10,077 nt of DNA. Source: an uncultured Lentisphaeria bacterium (GTDB lineage Bacteria; Verrucomicrobiota; Lentisphaeria; Victivallales; UBA1829). Position numbers and translations under genes: made by a program. The notes under the pieces are model-generated. The model had not been told where the DNA came from. It worked only from the letters and a program-made list of their open reading frames with translations, and ran no database searches. This document shows positions 1 to 6,443 of this stretch, in pieces (position 1 is the first letter of the stretch; every line of letters begins with the position of its first letter). The stretch covers positions 1 through 10,077 of the forward strand of contig CAJMAW010000110.1 of NCBI GenBank assembly GCA_905211485.1, in the 5' to 3' direction.

Positions 1-41
1 CTCGCCCTCATACTCCCCGGCAGGATTGCATCTCCTGCACC

Positions 42-70
42 CGGCAGACTGTGTCTGCCGTATTTTTTTT
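42..70 (+). terminator. Rho-independent terminator of an upstream plus-strand gene
   Basis: A perfect 8-bp stem (CGGCAGAC at 42-49, GTCTGCCG at 53-60) closes a 3-nt TGT loop and is followed directly by a T-rich run at 61-70. This is a canonical intrinsic terminator reading to the right. It must end a plus-strand transcript entering from beyond the left edge. A second small hairpin lies just before it (GCAGGA 20-25 with TCCTGC 33-38). On the minus strand no U-run follows the stem, so it is a weaker terminator for the amidohydrolase gene, whose stop codon overlaps the T-run. Confidence 0.85.
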
Positions 71-965
71 ATTCTGCAGACTCGGAAGAAAGAAGCTCCC
101 GCAGTTTCGGGAAATGACGCAGCGCATTGAAAAAGAACACGTCCTCCCGGTGTTTTTCAGGAATCACACTGGAAATTACCTGGATGTAGGATGGGATATG
201 AACCAGCGGCCAGTCCGATCCATAAAGAATTTTTTCATAATGATCCAGATAGGTCAGCCATGTCCGCAGATGTTCCAGATAGCCCCTGAAATGCGAACAA
301 TACCATTCCGCTGTGAAATAGCCCTCAGCCAGTCCGGAAAGATCCAGAGAGACATTCGGATTTTTTGCGGCCACTTCCACAGCATCCACAATCCACGGAT
401 TTCCGCAGTGCGCCATGATGAAACGGACCTCTGGAAACTTCACCGCCACTTCATCCACAGTCAGAGGATGCGCATATTTCAAGAGAGCTCTCGAACTGGC
501 CGTGTCCCCCGTATGAATGACGACAGGGACATCGTAACTGCGTGCCAGATCGTAAAACGGCGCATGCCTGGGATCATGAAGCCAGACATGATTGTAGCCC
601 GGATACATCTTGATACCGACACATTCCGGACGCCGCAGATGATGTTCAAACATCTCCAGAGACGCCTTCGTATTCTCCTTTGTCAGCAATTCGCTCTGCA
701 CCCCGCAGCAATAGGAAATGAACGGTTCCGCATGATAGGAATCCGTACATGGAATTCCGTTCAGGTCGTGCAGCATCGGCGGTGCAGAGAGTCCGTTCCG
801 GCCATCCTCGCCGGCACCCGCCCCCATGACAATTCCCATTGCAATGTTGTTTTCCCGGAAGGTTTCGGCAATGTGGGCCGCGGTGTTTTCATGCCCCGCT
901 GCGAGAGCGTCCCGGGTAAAACCTTCCGCTTTTGAAAAATGAATGTGTGCGTCAATGATTTTCAT
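69..965 (-). CDS. Amidohydrolase-2 family metal-dependent hydrolase (TIM barrel), substrate unknown
   Basis: This 298-aa protein has the motif set of the amidohydrolase superfamily, Amidohydro_2 branch. The HxH pair is at residues 7-9 (DAHIHF) right at the N-terminus. A lysine lies in GIKMYPGY (K119). Further metal-ligand histidines are H151 (VVIHTGD) and H186 (MAHCG), and the catalytic aspartate is D251 (YGSDWP). Length and motif order fit a complete single-domain TIM-barrel hydrolase or decarboxylase that binds one or two divalent metals. There is no signal peptide or membrane segment, so it is probably cytoplasmic. The ATG at 965 is preceded on its strand by AAGGAG with about 10 nt spacing, which supports this start. 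It is the last of five co-oriented genes, 125 bp after nadE. That gap contains several inverted repeats, so it may be transcribed separately. The substrate cannot be read from sequence: TatD-like nuclease, lactonase or decarboxylase activities are all open. Confidence 0.87.
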   Translation of the reverse strand: MKIIDAHIHFSKAEGFTRDALAAGHENTAAHIAETFRENNIAMGIVMGAGAGEDGRNGLSAPPMLHDLNGIPCTDSYHAEPFISYCCGVQSELLTKENTKASLEMFEHHLRRPECVGIKMYPGYNHVWLHDPRHAPFYDLARSYDVPVVIHTGDTASSRALLKYAHPLTVDEVAVKFPEVRFIMAHCGNPWIVDAVEVAAKNPNVSLDLSGLAEGYFTAEWYCSHFRGYLEHLRTWLTYLDHYEKILYGSDWPLVHIPSYIQVISSVIPEKHREDVFFFNALRHFPKLRELLSSESAE

Positions 966-990
966 GGGGAAAAAACTCCTTCCGCTTTGT

Positions 991-1030
991 TTTCCCCGAA
1001 TCTTTTTTCGTGTGGGACGGGGAAAGATTC
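991..1030. repeat. Two overlapping, mutually exclusive inverted repeats between nadE and the amidohydrolase gene
   Basis: TTTCCCCG (991-998) is the reverse complement of CGGGGAAA (1018-1025), and GAATCTTT (998-1005) is the reverse complement of AAAGATTC (1023-1030). The two stems share bases, so only one can form at a time. A third pairing is possible between GGGGAAAA (967-974) and TTTTCCCC (990-997). On the minus strand this is the 3' end of the nadE transcript and the leader of the amidohydrolase gene. It could act as a weak terminator or attenuator-like leader, but no clean U-run follows any stem. No gene is seen in this 125-bp gap. Confidence 0.4.
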
Positions 1031-1090
1031 ATCCGTTGTTTCATCCGGCGGTCTTTTTTTTCCGTGAGGGGAAAAGAAAAAGTGGATCCG

Positions 1091-3031
1091 TCAGGAAGAA
1101 AACGCATTCAGCCAGAGAGCGGCGGAAGCGTCGGACGGCATTCTCCAGTCCGCACGGGGAGAAAGTGAAATAGATCCCACTTTCGGTCCGTCCGGGATGC
1201 AGGAACGTTTGAACTGCTGGGAAAAGAAGCGCTGCAAAAACAGTTTCAAAGTCCGGTCGATTTCCGCGGCATCGTATTTTCCATTGAAAGCGTAGTTGGC
1301 AAGGAATCGGAGTTTTTCCGGTTCGGCGCCGTATTTGAGGAAGTGATAGAGATAGAAATCATGCAGTTCGTAGGCGCCGAGAATGGATTCGGTTTTCTGA
1401 ACGATGGAGCCGTCTCCATCCGCCGGGAGCAGTTCCGGAGAAACGGGTGTGGCGACGATATCCTCCAGGACCTTCCGCATTTCCCCCCCCTTTTGTTCCG
1501 CATACCAGGAAACCAGATGCCTCACCAGCGTTTTCGGGACCCCGCAGTTGACCGCGTACATGGACATGTGATCTCCGTTGTAAGTCGACCATCCGAGTGC
1601 GATTTCGGAGAGATCCCCGGTTCCGATGACCAGTCCGCGCTCGCGGTTCGCCGTGTCCATGAGAATCTGGGTGCGTTCCCGGGCCTGGACGTTTTCATAG
1701 GTGACGTCCAGAGTTTTGCTGTCATGTCCGATGTCTTTAAAATGTTGCAGACAGGCATCCCGGATGTCGATTTCACGCAGTTCCGCTCCGAGCAGGTGCG
1801 CCAGAGCCGAGGAGTTGTTCTTCGTCCGTGAAGTGGTTCCGAATCCGGGCATGGTGATGGCAAGGATGCCGGAAGGATCCCTTTTCAGCATTCCAAAAGT
1901 TTCGGAAACGACCAGAAGCGCCAGTGTGGAGTCCAGTCCGCCGGAAATGCCGACGACCGCCTTCTCCGCACGGGAACTCTCCAGACGTTTTGCCAGTCCT
2001 GCGCATTGAATATGAAAGATCTCCTCGCATGCCTCGTCTCTGTCCTCCCGCGATCCGGGAACAAAGGGCAGAGGCGGCACCTTCCGGTATCGAAGTCCAT
2101 CCAGCGGACGGAGCGCGGAAGGTGCGTTCACGATCGCGCTGGAACAAAGATCCCCTTCCCGGAAAGAAAATTCCTGGAAGGACCCTTCATTCAGACGCTG
2201 GATTTCCAGACGTTTGAGATCCACATCCGCATACGTCAGCTCCGATTCCCGCTGAAAACGTTTGTTTTCCGCGATCAGAACGCCGTTTTCCGCAACCATG
2301 GCATGTCCTCCGTAGACCGTGTCCGTGGTGGACTCATGGACTCCCGCCGAAGCATAAGCGTAAACCGCCATGCACCTGGCGCTCTGCTGGGAAACCAGCG
2401 CTCTGCGGTAGAGCGATTTCGACACCAGCGCATTGCTTGCGGACGGATTCAGCAGGAGAGTGCACCCCCCAGCAGCCAGTTCCAGACTCGGCGGAACCGG
2501 AGCCCAGAGGTCTTCGCAGAGTTCCACCCCCGCATGGATTTTCCCGCCGAAGCAGAAGCGGTTCACAAACGGAATGCTGTGTCCGCCTCCGCCGTGCCGC
2601 GGATTGTCCAGAACCGCCTTCCCGATGATGTCCGCGCCGGAGGCGAAATGCCGTTTTTCGTAAAATTCACGCTGATTCGGGATGAAGGTCTTCGGCACGA
2701 ACCCGAGCACCTCGCCGCGCTGGATCAGGGCGGCGCAGTTGTACAGTTTGGAGCGGAAACGCACGGGCAGCCCCACCGTCACAAGCATGTCCGACTCCTT
2801 CATAGCCTCCGCAATCCCGAAGAGTCCTTCCAGCGCCGCCTCCAGCAGAAGCGCCTGATGAAAGAGATCCCCGCAGCTGTATCCCGTGATGGAAAGTTCC
2901 GGGAACAGCACGGCGGCCGCCCCTTCCGCATCCGCCATCTTCGCACAGCGCACAATCTCCGCGGAATTGAAAGCCGGGTCCGCCACCTTCAGCACCGGCA
3001 CCGCCGCTGCAATCCTGTAAAATCCGTACAT
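1091..3031 (-). CDS. nadE: Glutamine-dependent NAD(+) synthetase
   Basis: This enzyme makes NAD from deamido-NAD (NaAD), ATP and glutamine, the last step of NAD synthesis. The 646-aa protein has two domains. The N-terminal nitrilase-type glutaminase domain (about 1-300) carries a Glu-Lys-Cys triad: E45 in FPELSITGY, K114 in VPKTFIPN and C172 in GVELCEDLW. The C-terminal synthetase domain (about 335-640) has the PP-loop SGGLDS at 363-368 and the NAD-synthetase segment GTGDLSEIALGWSTYNGDH at 470-488. It ends in a typical SLSPRADWRMPSD tail. Size and domain order match the long fused bacterial form, so ammonia from glutamine should be channelled internally. All expected catalytic residues are visible and no frameshift is seen. 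The ATG at 3031 has AAAGGAG upstream at a longish spacing of about 12 nt. It follows the DUF2156 gene by 34 bp, so the two are probably co-transcribed. Confidence 0.96.
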   Translation of the reverse strand: MYGFYRIAAAVPVLKVADPAFNSAEIVRCAKMADAEGAAAVLFPELSITGYSCGDLFHQALLLEAALEGLFGIAEAMKESDMLVTVGLPVRFRSKLYNCAALIQRGEVLGFVPKTFIPNQREFYEKRHFASGADIIGKAVLDNPRHGGGGHSIPFVNRFCFGGKIHAGVELCEDLWAPVPPSLELAAGGCTLLLNPSASNALVSKSLYRRALVSQQSARCMAVYAYASAGVHESTTDTVYGGHAMVAENGVLIAENKRFQRESELTYADVDLKRLEIQRLNEGSFQEFSFREGDLCSSAIVNAPSALRPLDGLRYRKVPPLPFVPGSREDRDEACEEIFHIQCAGLAKRLESSRAEKAVVGISGGLDSTLALLVVSETFGMLKRDPSGILAITMPGFGTTSRTKNNSSALAHLLGAELREIDIRDACLQHFKDIGHDSKTLDVTYENVQARERTQILMDTANRERGLVIGTGDLSEIALGWSTYNGDHMSMYAVNCGVPKTLVRHLVSWYAEQKGGEMRKVLEDIVATPVSPELLPADGDGSIVQKTESILGAYELHDFYLYHFLKYGAEPEKLRFLANYAFNGKYDAAEIDRTLKLFLQRFFSQQFKRSCIPDGPKVGSISLSPRADWRMPSDASAALWLNAFSS

Positions 3032-3065
3032 AAGTCCTGCGACTCCTTTCCTCCGGTTTGTTCCC

Positions 3066-3995
3066 TTATTTCCGGATCAGCCTGAAATCCCGGAGCAGAT
3101 ACAGCGGAGCATAGGAAAGCTTCGCCTGCCTGAGCCCTTCCGAACCGAGATCCTGTTCCCGGTTCAGATAACTGCATTGCCCGATCAGGTGTTTTGCCGT
3201 TTCCTGGTTGATGTACTGCGAGGCGCCTTTGTATTCGTGCAGCGATTTTTCAAAATGTTCCGTGAACATGTCCGCATTGATTCTGCTGCACATCTCAAAA
3301 GCGACCATTTTCCCGTCCGCATAGGCCCCCAGACCCACAATGCCGAGCTGACTGAAATTGTCCGTGAGATGCTCCAGAGCCTCCGCCTCCAGTTTCAGAT
3401 TCGCCGCCTCAGGATCCGGATGGCCTTGACGCCAGACTTCAGACAGTTCAATGCAGTCCTGAAGATTCGATTCATCAATGATCCTTGTATGGCAGTCCGG
3501 CCAGTCCCTCTTGAACTGGGCAATCAGATTCCGTTTTTTGGAAAGTTTCGCCCCCGGAAGAGCCGCAAGATCCGCAACGGAATAAATGTATTCCTCAAAT
3601 TCCCGTTCCATCGGTTCGATCCGGAAATGACGTTCCAGCTCCGGACGGGCTTCGATGTATTCCTTCCGGACATGCTGGAAGGAACCGCTGAATCCGGCAT
3701 GGATCATCGCGTCGGAGACGGCGAGAAGTTCGTCGGTTTCCGGATCGTCGTTCCGTTCCGCGCTGGCTGAAAACATCAGTTCATCGCGTTTTCTGTCTTC
3801 ATCCAGCATGTACAGATAGATGCGCCCGTTGAACTCCTGCCAGTGGCTGCGGTATGCGAATCCCCACATGTAGAGATTCGCAAAGCTGAATTCGCAGCTG
3901 GACTCCTTGGACTGAAACAGAATTTTCTGAAGACGGTCCCGGTCGGCAAGTTCCACCCGTTTGAAGGAAAGAGGATTGAATCGCGTATTCATCAT
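3066..3995 (-). CDS. DUF2156 (LPG-synthase C-terminal-like, GNAT-fold) protein
   Basis: The 309-aa protein matches the soluble DUF2156 family, related to the C-terminal aminoacyl-transferase domain of phosphatidylglycerol lysyltransferase and to Fem-type GNAT folds. Recognisable blocks are an N-terminal FSFANLYMWG (36-45), the basic segment LPGAKLSKKRN (146-156) and the family's C-terminal YLNREQDLGSEGLRQAK (276-292). It lacks the multi-membrane N-terminal half of MprF-like proteins and has no predicted membrane segment, so it is cytoplasmic. Substrate and donor are unknown; aminoacyl-tRNA or acyl-CoA are possible by fold. The start codons ATG ATG (3995-3990) overlap the stop of the preceding GNAT gene in an ATGA junction. 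No good Shine-Dalgarno is seen, which points to translational coupling. The second ATG at 3992 is an equally plausible start. Confidence 0.88.
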   Translation of the reverse strand: MMNTRFNPLSFKRVELADRDRLQKILFQSKESSCEFSFANLYMWGFAYRSHWQEFNGRIYLYMLDEDRKRDELMFSASAERNDDPETDELLAVSDAMIHAGFSGSFQHVRKEYIEARPELERHFRIEPMEREFEEYIYSVADLAALPGAKLSKKRNLIAQFKRDWPDCHTRIIDESNLQDCIELSEVWRQGHPDPEAANLKLEAEALEHLTDNFSQLGIVGLGAYADGKMVAFEMCSRINADMFTEHFEKSLHEYKGASQYINQETAKHLIGQCSYLNREQDLGSEGLRQAKLSYAPLYLLRDFRLIRK

Positions 3996-4423
3996 GATGA
4001 ACGTTCTCCGAAGCGCATCGGAGTGAATCCGTGCATGACTGCCGCGGAGGTTCTGGAATAGAATGCCTCCGTTCCCGGGGCTCCGATGCAGACAATCCAG
4101 TCGATTCCGAATGTCTGCAGATGGGCTGTCAGATTCTCCATTACTCGCCTTGCGATGCCGTTGCCCCGATACGGTTTCCGGACCACGAGATCCAGAATGT
4201 ACGCATCGCTCACTCCGTCCGAAAGCGCCCGCATCATCCCGACCAGTTTTCCGTCCAGAAAGGCGGCGGATACGGCAAAACTGTGTTCCAGCATGGGGTG
4301 CAGGAATCCCGTATCGTCCCCCGGCTTGATCCAGCCCGCCTCCAGATAGAGTTCCGCCACCTCTTCCAGCGGCGGAATGGCCCCGTTGATCCTGAATTCG
4401 GTTCTTTCCAGAATTTCATTCAT
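3992..4423 (-). CDS. GNAT-family N-acetyltransferase
   Basis: This 143-aa single-domain protein has the GNAT fold. The acetyl-CoA-binding motif A is seen as ILDLVVRKPYRGNGIARRVM (76-95), with the pyrophosphate-binding R-G-N-G-I-A at 86-91. Preceding strands FLDGKLVGMMRA (55-66) and the C-terminal FYSRTSAAVMHGFTPM (121-136) are typical of small acetyltransferases acting on an amine. The substrate cannot be assigned. It is cytoplasmic, with no signal peptide. Its stop codon overlaps the start of the DUF2156 gene by 4 bp (ATGA), so two GNAT-like proteins are made from one coupled message. It begins 102 bp after the end of icd; the upstream Shine-Dalgarno is weak (an AGAAGA stretch). Confidence 0.9.
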   Translation of the reverse strand: MNEILERTEFRINGAIPPLEEVAELYLEAGWIKPGDDTGFLHPMLEHSFAVSAAFLDGKLVGMMRALSDGVSDAYILDLVVRKPYRGNGIARRVMENLTAHLQTFGIDWIVCIGAPGTEAFYSRTSAAVMHGFTPMRFGERSS

Positions 4424-4525
4424 GGCGTATTCTCTTCTGCCCCCTTTTCCCCTTTGTCGTTCTTACAGATGGTCCGGCGCCTGTTTCTGTGCGGCGGCAT
4501 GTTTCCTGGCGCAGTCTCTCTCTCT

Positions 4526-5776
4526 TCACATGGCATCGACGACGGCGTTGGCGAAACCGGAGCAGGAAAGCTCCCGAGCTCCTTTCATCAGCCGTGCGAA
4601 GTCATACGTCACATTCCCGGAGGAAATGGCGGACTCAATACCTTTGATGACCAGATCGGCGGCTTCGGTCCATCCCAGATGACGCAGAAGCATTTCTCCG
4701 GAAAGCGCTAGGGAGGAGGGATTGACTTTGTCCAGTCCGGCGTATTTCGGAGCTGTGCCGTGAGTGGCCTCGAAAATGGCCATTCCGGTGTCGTAATTGA
4801 TGTTGGCGCCGGGAGCGATGCCGATGCCGCCGACGCAGGCGGCGAGAGCGTCGGAAACATAGTCGCCGTTCAGATTCATGGTGGCGATGACGTCGTATTC
4901 TTCCGGACGGGTCAGAATCTGCTGGAGAAAAGCGTCGCAGATGCAGTCCTTGATGAGGATTTTTCCTTCGGGCGCCTTCCATCCGCAGTCGGGAGCGGCG
5001 GCGGTGGTGTCGGGGAATTCGCGTCTTGCCAGCTCATAGCCCCAGTCCTTGAATCCGCCCTCGGTGAATTTCATGATGTTGCCCTTGTGGACGAGCGTCA
5101 CGCTGCGCCGTCCGTTGGCGAGCGCATAGCGGATCGCGGCCCGGACCAGACGTTCCGAACCTTCCTTCGACACCGGTTTGATCCCGATGGAACTGCTTTC
5201 CGGGAAGCGGATTTTGCTGACGCCCATTTCCTCCCGGAGGAAGCGGATCACTTTCCGGGCTTCCTCCGTTCCCTGCATCCATTCGATTCCGGCGTAGATG
5301 TCCTCGGTGTTTTCCCGGAAGACGACCATGTCCGTCTTTTCCGGCTCCTTGACCGGAGAGGGCACTCCCGCAAAATGACGGACCGGACGCAGACAGACAT
5401 ACAAATCCAGTTTCTGGCGCAGCGTCACATTCAGGGAACGGAATCCTTTCCCCACCGGGGTGGTGAGGGGGCCTTTGATCGAAATGCGGTGTTCCGCAAT
5501 GGCGTCGAGCGTTTCCTCCGGCAGCCAGGTGTTCTCTCCGTAGACGGTGTTGGCCTTTTCTCCGGCGAAGACCTCCATCCAGGCAATTTCTCGTTTGCCG
5601 CCGTAGGCTTTGCGGACGGCAGAATTCCAGATGTGCATGGAGGCTTTTGTAATGTCAGGCCCGATGCCGTCGCCTTCGATGAAAGTGACGATCGGGCGGT
5701 CGGGTACGCTCAGTTTTCCGTCTGAAGAGAGTGTGATCTTTTCTCCTGCGGGAACTTTGATCTTATCGTAGGGCAT
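4526..5776 (-). CDS. icd: NADP-dependent isocitrate dehydrogenase
   Basis: The enzyme converts isocitrate and NADP to 2-oxoglutarate, CO2 and NADPH in the cytoplasm (TCA cycle). The 416 aa equal the length of the E. coli enzyme, and the sequence is close to it throughout. Isocitrate-binding residues appear in RSLNVTLRQ (S114 within it is the equivalent of the E. coli phosphorylated serine), R130 in CLRPVR and R154 in FRENTEDIYAG. The metal-binding aspartates lie in NLNGDYVSDA (D305, D309). The NADP-specific set is present: K344 and Y345 in GTAPKYAG, V351, Y391 and R395, so the cofactor should be NADP rather than NAD. The ATG at 5776 has AAGGAG (5792-5787) 10 nt upstream. It is the first gene of the five-gene minus-strand group and is divergent from ribBA. 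No aceK-like kinase is in the window. Confidence 0.97.
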   Translation of the reverse strand: MPYDKIKVPAGEKITLSSDGKLSVPDRPIVTFIEGDGIGPDITKASMHIWNSAVRKAYGGKREIAWMEVFAGEKANTVYGENTWLPEETLDAIAEHRISIKGPLTTPVGKGFRSLNVTLRQKLDLYVCLRPVRHFAGVPSPVKEPEKTDMVVFRENTEDIYAGIEWMQGTEEARKVIRFLREEMGVSKIRFPESSSIGIKPVSKEGSERLVRAAIRYALANGRRSVTLVHKGNIMKFTEGGFKDWGYELARREFPDTTAAAPDCGWKAPEGKILIKDCICDAFLQQILTRPEEYDVIATMNLNGDYVSDALAACVGGIGIAPGANINYDTGMAIFEATHGTAPKYAGLDKVNPSSLALSGEMLLRHLGWTEAADLVIKGIESAISSGNVTYDFARLMKGARELSCSGFANAVVDAM

Positions 5777-5830
5777 GGAACCGTGTCTCCTTCCTGCTTT
5801 CCGTTATTGGCCATGGACTGGATCAAGATA

Positions 5831-5852
5831 TTTGCGTGATTTGCGTAATATA
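5831..5852 (-). promoter_or_regulatory. Tandem 9-bp direct repeat with overlapping -10-like element upstream of icd
   Basis: TTTGCGTGA (5831-5839) is followed at once by TTTGCGTAA (5840-5848), an 8-of-9 direct repeat 55-72 bp upstream of the icd start. On the minus strand, TATATT (5852-5847) at its edge could be a -10 box. The best -35 at suitable spacing is poor (CTGGAA, 5875-5870). The repeat would sit around the transcription start, where a repressor or activator could bind. The promoter role is inferred; only the repeat is directly seen. Confidence 0.3.
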
Positions 5853-6014
5853 TCCTTTTTCCTTCCTTTTTCCAGTTTTTCCGCCCCGTCCGTTCTTCTG
5901 TTGCGGAAGCGCGCTCTGGAGAGCGTAGTGGAAAGATGGAGAGCCGCGCGCTCTCTCTTTTCCTCCTCCTCAGCGGGGAAAACAGAAATCCGGAAGGGAA
6001 GAAACGAAAAGGGA
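5853..6014. repeat. Hairpin-rich polypyrimidine/polypurine region in the icd/ribBA divergent gap
   Basis: A pyrimidine-rich tract (5853-5887) faces a purine-rich tract (about 5974-6014) as an imperfect, long inverted repeat; CCCCG at 5884-5888 pairs with CGGGG at 5974-5978. Nested between them are small perfect stems: CGCTC (5912-5916) with GAGCG (5921-5925), and AGAGC (5940-5944) with GCTCT (5950-5954). I see no coding potential. Together with 5777-5852 (icd leader) and 6015-6443 (ribBA leader) it fills the gene-free stretch 5777-6443. It could insulate the two divergent units or be a decayed sequence. Confidence 0.35.
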
Positions 6015-6030
6015 AAACGGCAAAATGATT

Positions 6031-6066
6031 CCCGGAACTTGAAAAAAAACGTTCCGGGAGTACATT
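6031..6066 (+). promoter_or_regulatory. Candidate ribBA-operon promoter overlapping a perfect palindrome
   Basis: TTGAAA (6039-6044) and TACATT (6061-6066) are spaced by 16 bp and match the sigma-70 -35/-10 consensus at 5/6 and 4/6 positions. A start around 6073-6075 would transcribe the PfkB-like fragment, the riboswitch half and ribBA. A perfect 8-bp inverted repeat, CCCGGAAC (6031-6038) and GTTCCGGG (6051-6058), brackets the -35 box, with the right arm inside the spacer. It could be a repressor operator, or a hairpin of a transcript starting further upstream. Its downstream flank has no U-run, so it is not a good plus-strand terminator. The assignment is inferred from spacing and consensus only. 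Confidence 0.35.
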
Positions 6067-6068
6067 AA

Positions 6069-6179
6069 AAAACAGACAGCTATTATGAAGAAAAACCTTA
6101 TGAGAAAATTGAGGTTGTAGACAGAATCGGAAGTGGAGACGCTTATATTTCCGGTTTCCTGTATGGATTATTAAAGGCG
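6069..6179 (+). pseudogene. Fragment of a PfkB-family sugar kinase (2-keto-3-deoxygluconate kinase-like)
   Basis: Translation in the frame starting at 6069 reads through TDSYYEEKPYEKIEVVDRIG and on to SGDAYISGFLYGLLK, then leaves recognisable sequence at about 6179. V-V-D-R-I-G-S-G-D-A (6114-6143) is the PfkB C-terminal signature: the anion-hole GxGD with the catalytic Asp (6138-6140). The D-R-I-G-S-G-D form with a following Y/F-x-x-G-F/I-L-Y-G-L-L is typical of KDG kinases. Only about 37 codons exist, against a usual length above 300 aa. There is no start codon, and a TAA lies just upstream (6066-6068). Local GC is about 34% against 63% in the next 60 bases, so it looks foreign. It is a remnant, not a working gene. 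A chimeric assembly joint is the main alternative. Confidence 0.7.
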
Positions 6180-6182
6180 GAG

Positions 6183-6290
6183 CCGCTCCGGCGGCAGACA
6201 CGGTGCGATTCCGTGACCGACAGTGAACCGGAAGGAAGAATTCCCGTAAAAAGGGACTTTTTCCCTTCCGACAGTCTGGATGAGAGAAGA
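6183..6290 (+). ncRNA. FMN riboswitch (RFN element), 3' half only
   Basis: The conserved 3' portion of the FMN aptamer is clear: GGCAGACACGGTGCGATTCC (6193-6212), GTGACCGACAGT (6213-6224), and then ACAGTCTGGATGAGAGAAGA (6271-6290), the usual closing segment including the 3' strand of P1. A small stem GCCGC/GCGGC (6182-6186, 6191-6195) precedes it. Between the last two conserved blocks is a long variable arm with a purine-rich side (6229-6240) and a complementary CTTTTTCCCTTCC side. The expected 5' half (P1 5' strand, the GGGCAGGGTGAAATTCCC hairpin, the CCGGCGGT motif and the AGCCCGCGAG motif) is not found anywhere in 5777-6182. In an intact element FMN binding shuts off ribBA. Without the 5' half the FMN pocket should not form. 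Confidence 0.75.
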
Positions 6291-6355
6291 TTCCTTGCGG
6301 ACGGACGAGTCCCGCCGGCGGAAGAGAGAAGCCTGGCGCCGTTCCTGCCGCGGCA

Positions 6356-6440
6356 TCCGCCCTGGTTCGTGCAACGGAAAAACAGCGCCGGGCTGCGGAA
6401 TGCTCAGCCTTCCCCGTCCCGGAGCGGAAACTGGCGGAGG
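6356..6440 (+). promoter_or_regulatory. ribBA ribosome-binding site and possible sequestering pairing
   Basis: GGAGG at 6436-6440 lies 3 nt before the ATG at 6444, a tight spacing, and fixes the start of RibBA. TCCGCC at 6356-6361 is the exact complement of GGCGGA at 6433-6438, so a 6-bp helix could hide this site, as expected for a translation-control expression platform of an FMN riboswitch. The pairing is short and may be chance. No U-run terminator lies between the riboswitch and ribBA, so translational rather than transcriptional control would fit. Confidence 0.3.
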
Positions 6441-6443
6441 TGT

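Noticed and set aside
20..38. A 6-bp stem with a 7-nt loop TTGCATC, resembling a tRNA-Cys anticodon arm (GCA)
   Set aside because: The base 3' of the anticodon is T instead of a purine, and no T-arm, D-arm or acceptor stem surrounds it.
2006..3085. A 359-aa plus-strand open frame opposite nadE
   Set aside because: It lies within the NadE coding region with its full catalytic motif set, and the antisense translation shows no family features.
6085..6120. An 11-codon leader peptide (ATG 6085 to TAG 6118-6120)
   Set aside because: No Shine-Dalgarno precedes it, and the stretch is explained by the PfkB reading frame.
5710..6201. A 163-aa minus-strand open frame upstream of icd
   Set aside because: It overlaps the icd start and the riboswitch/kinase-fragment region and is low-complexity; no domain or ribosome site is seen.
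6213..6443. N-terminal extension of RibBA from the GTG at 6213
   Set aside because: There is no ribosome-binding site, the DHBPS domain starts at 6444 behind GGAGG, and the DNA here contains riboswitch sequence.
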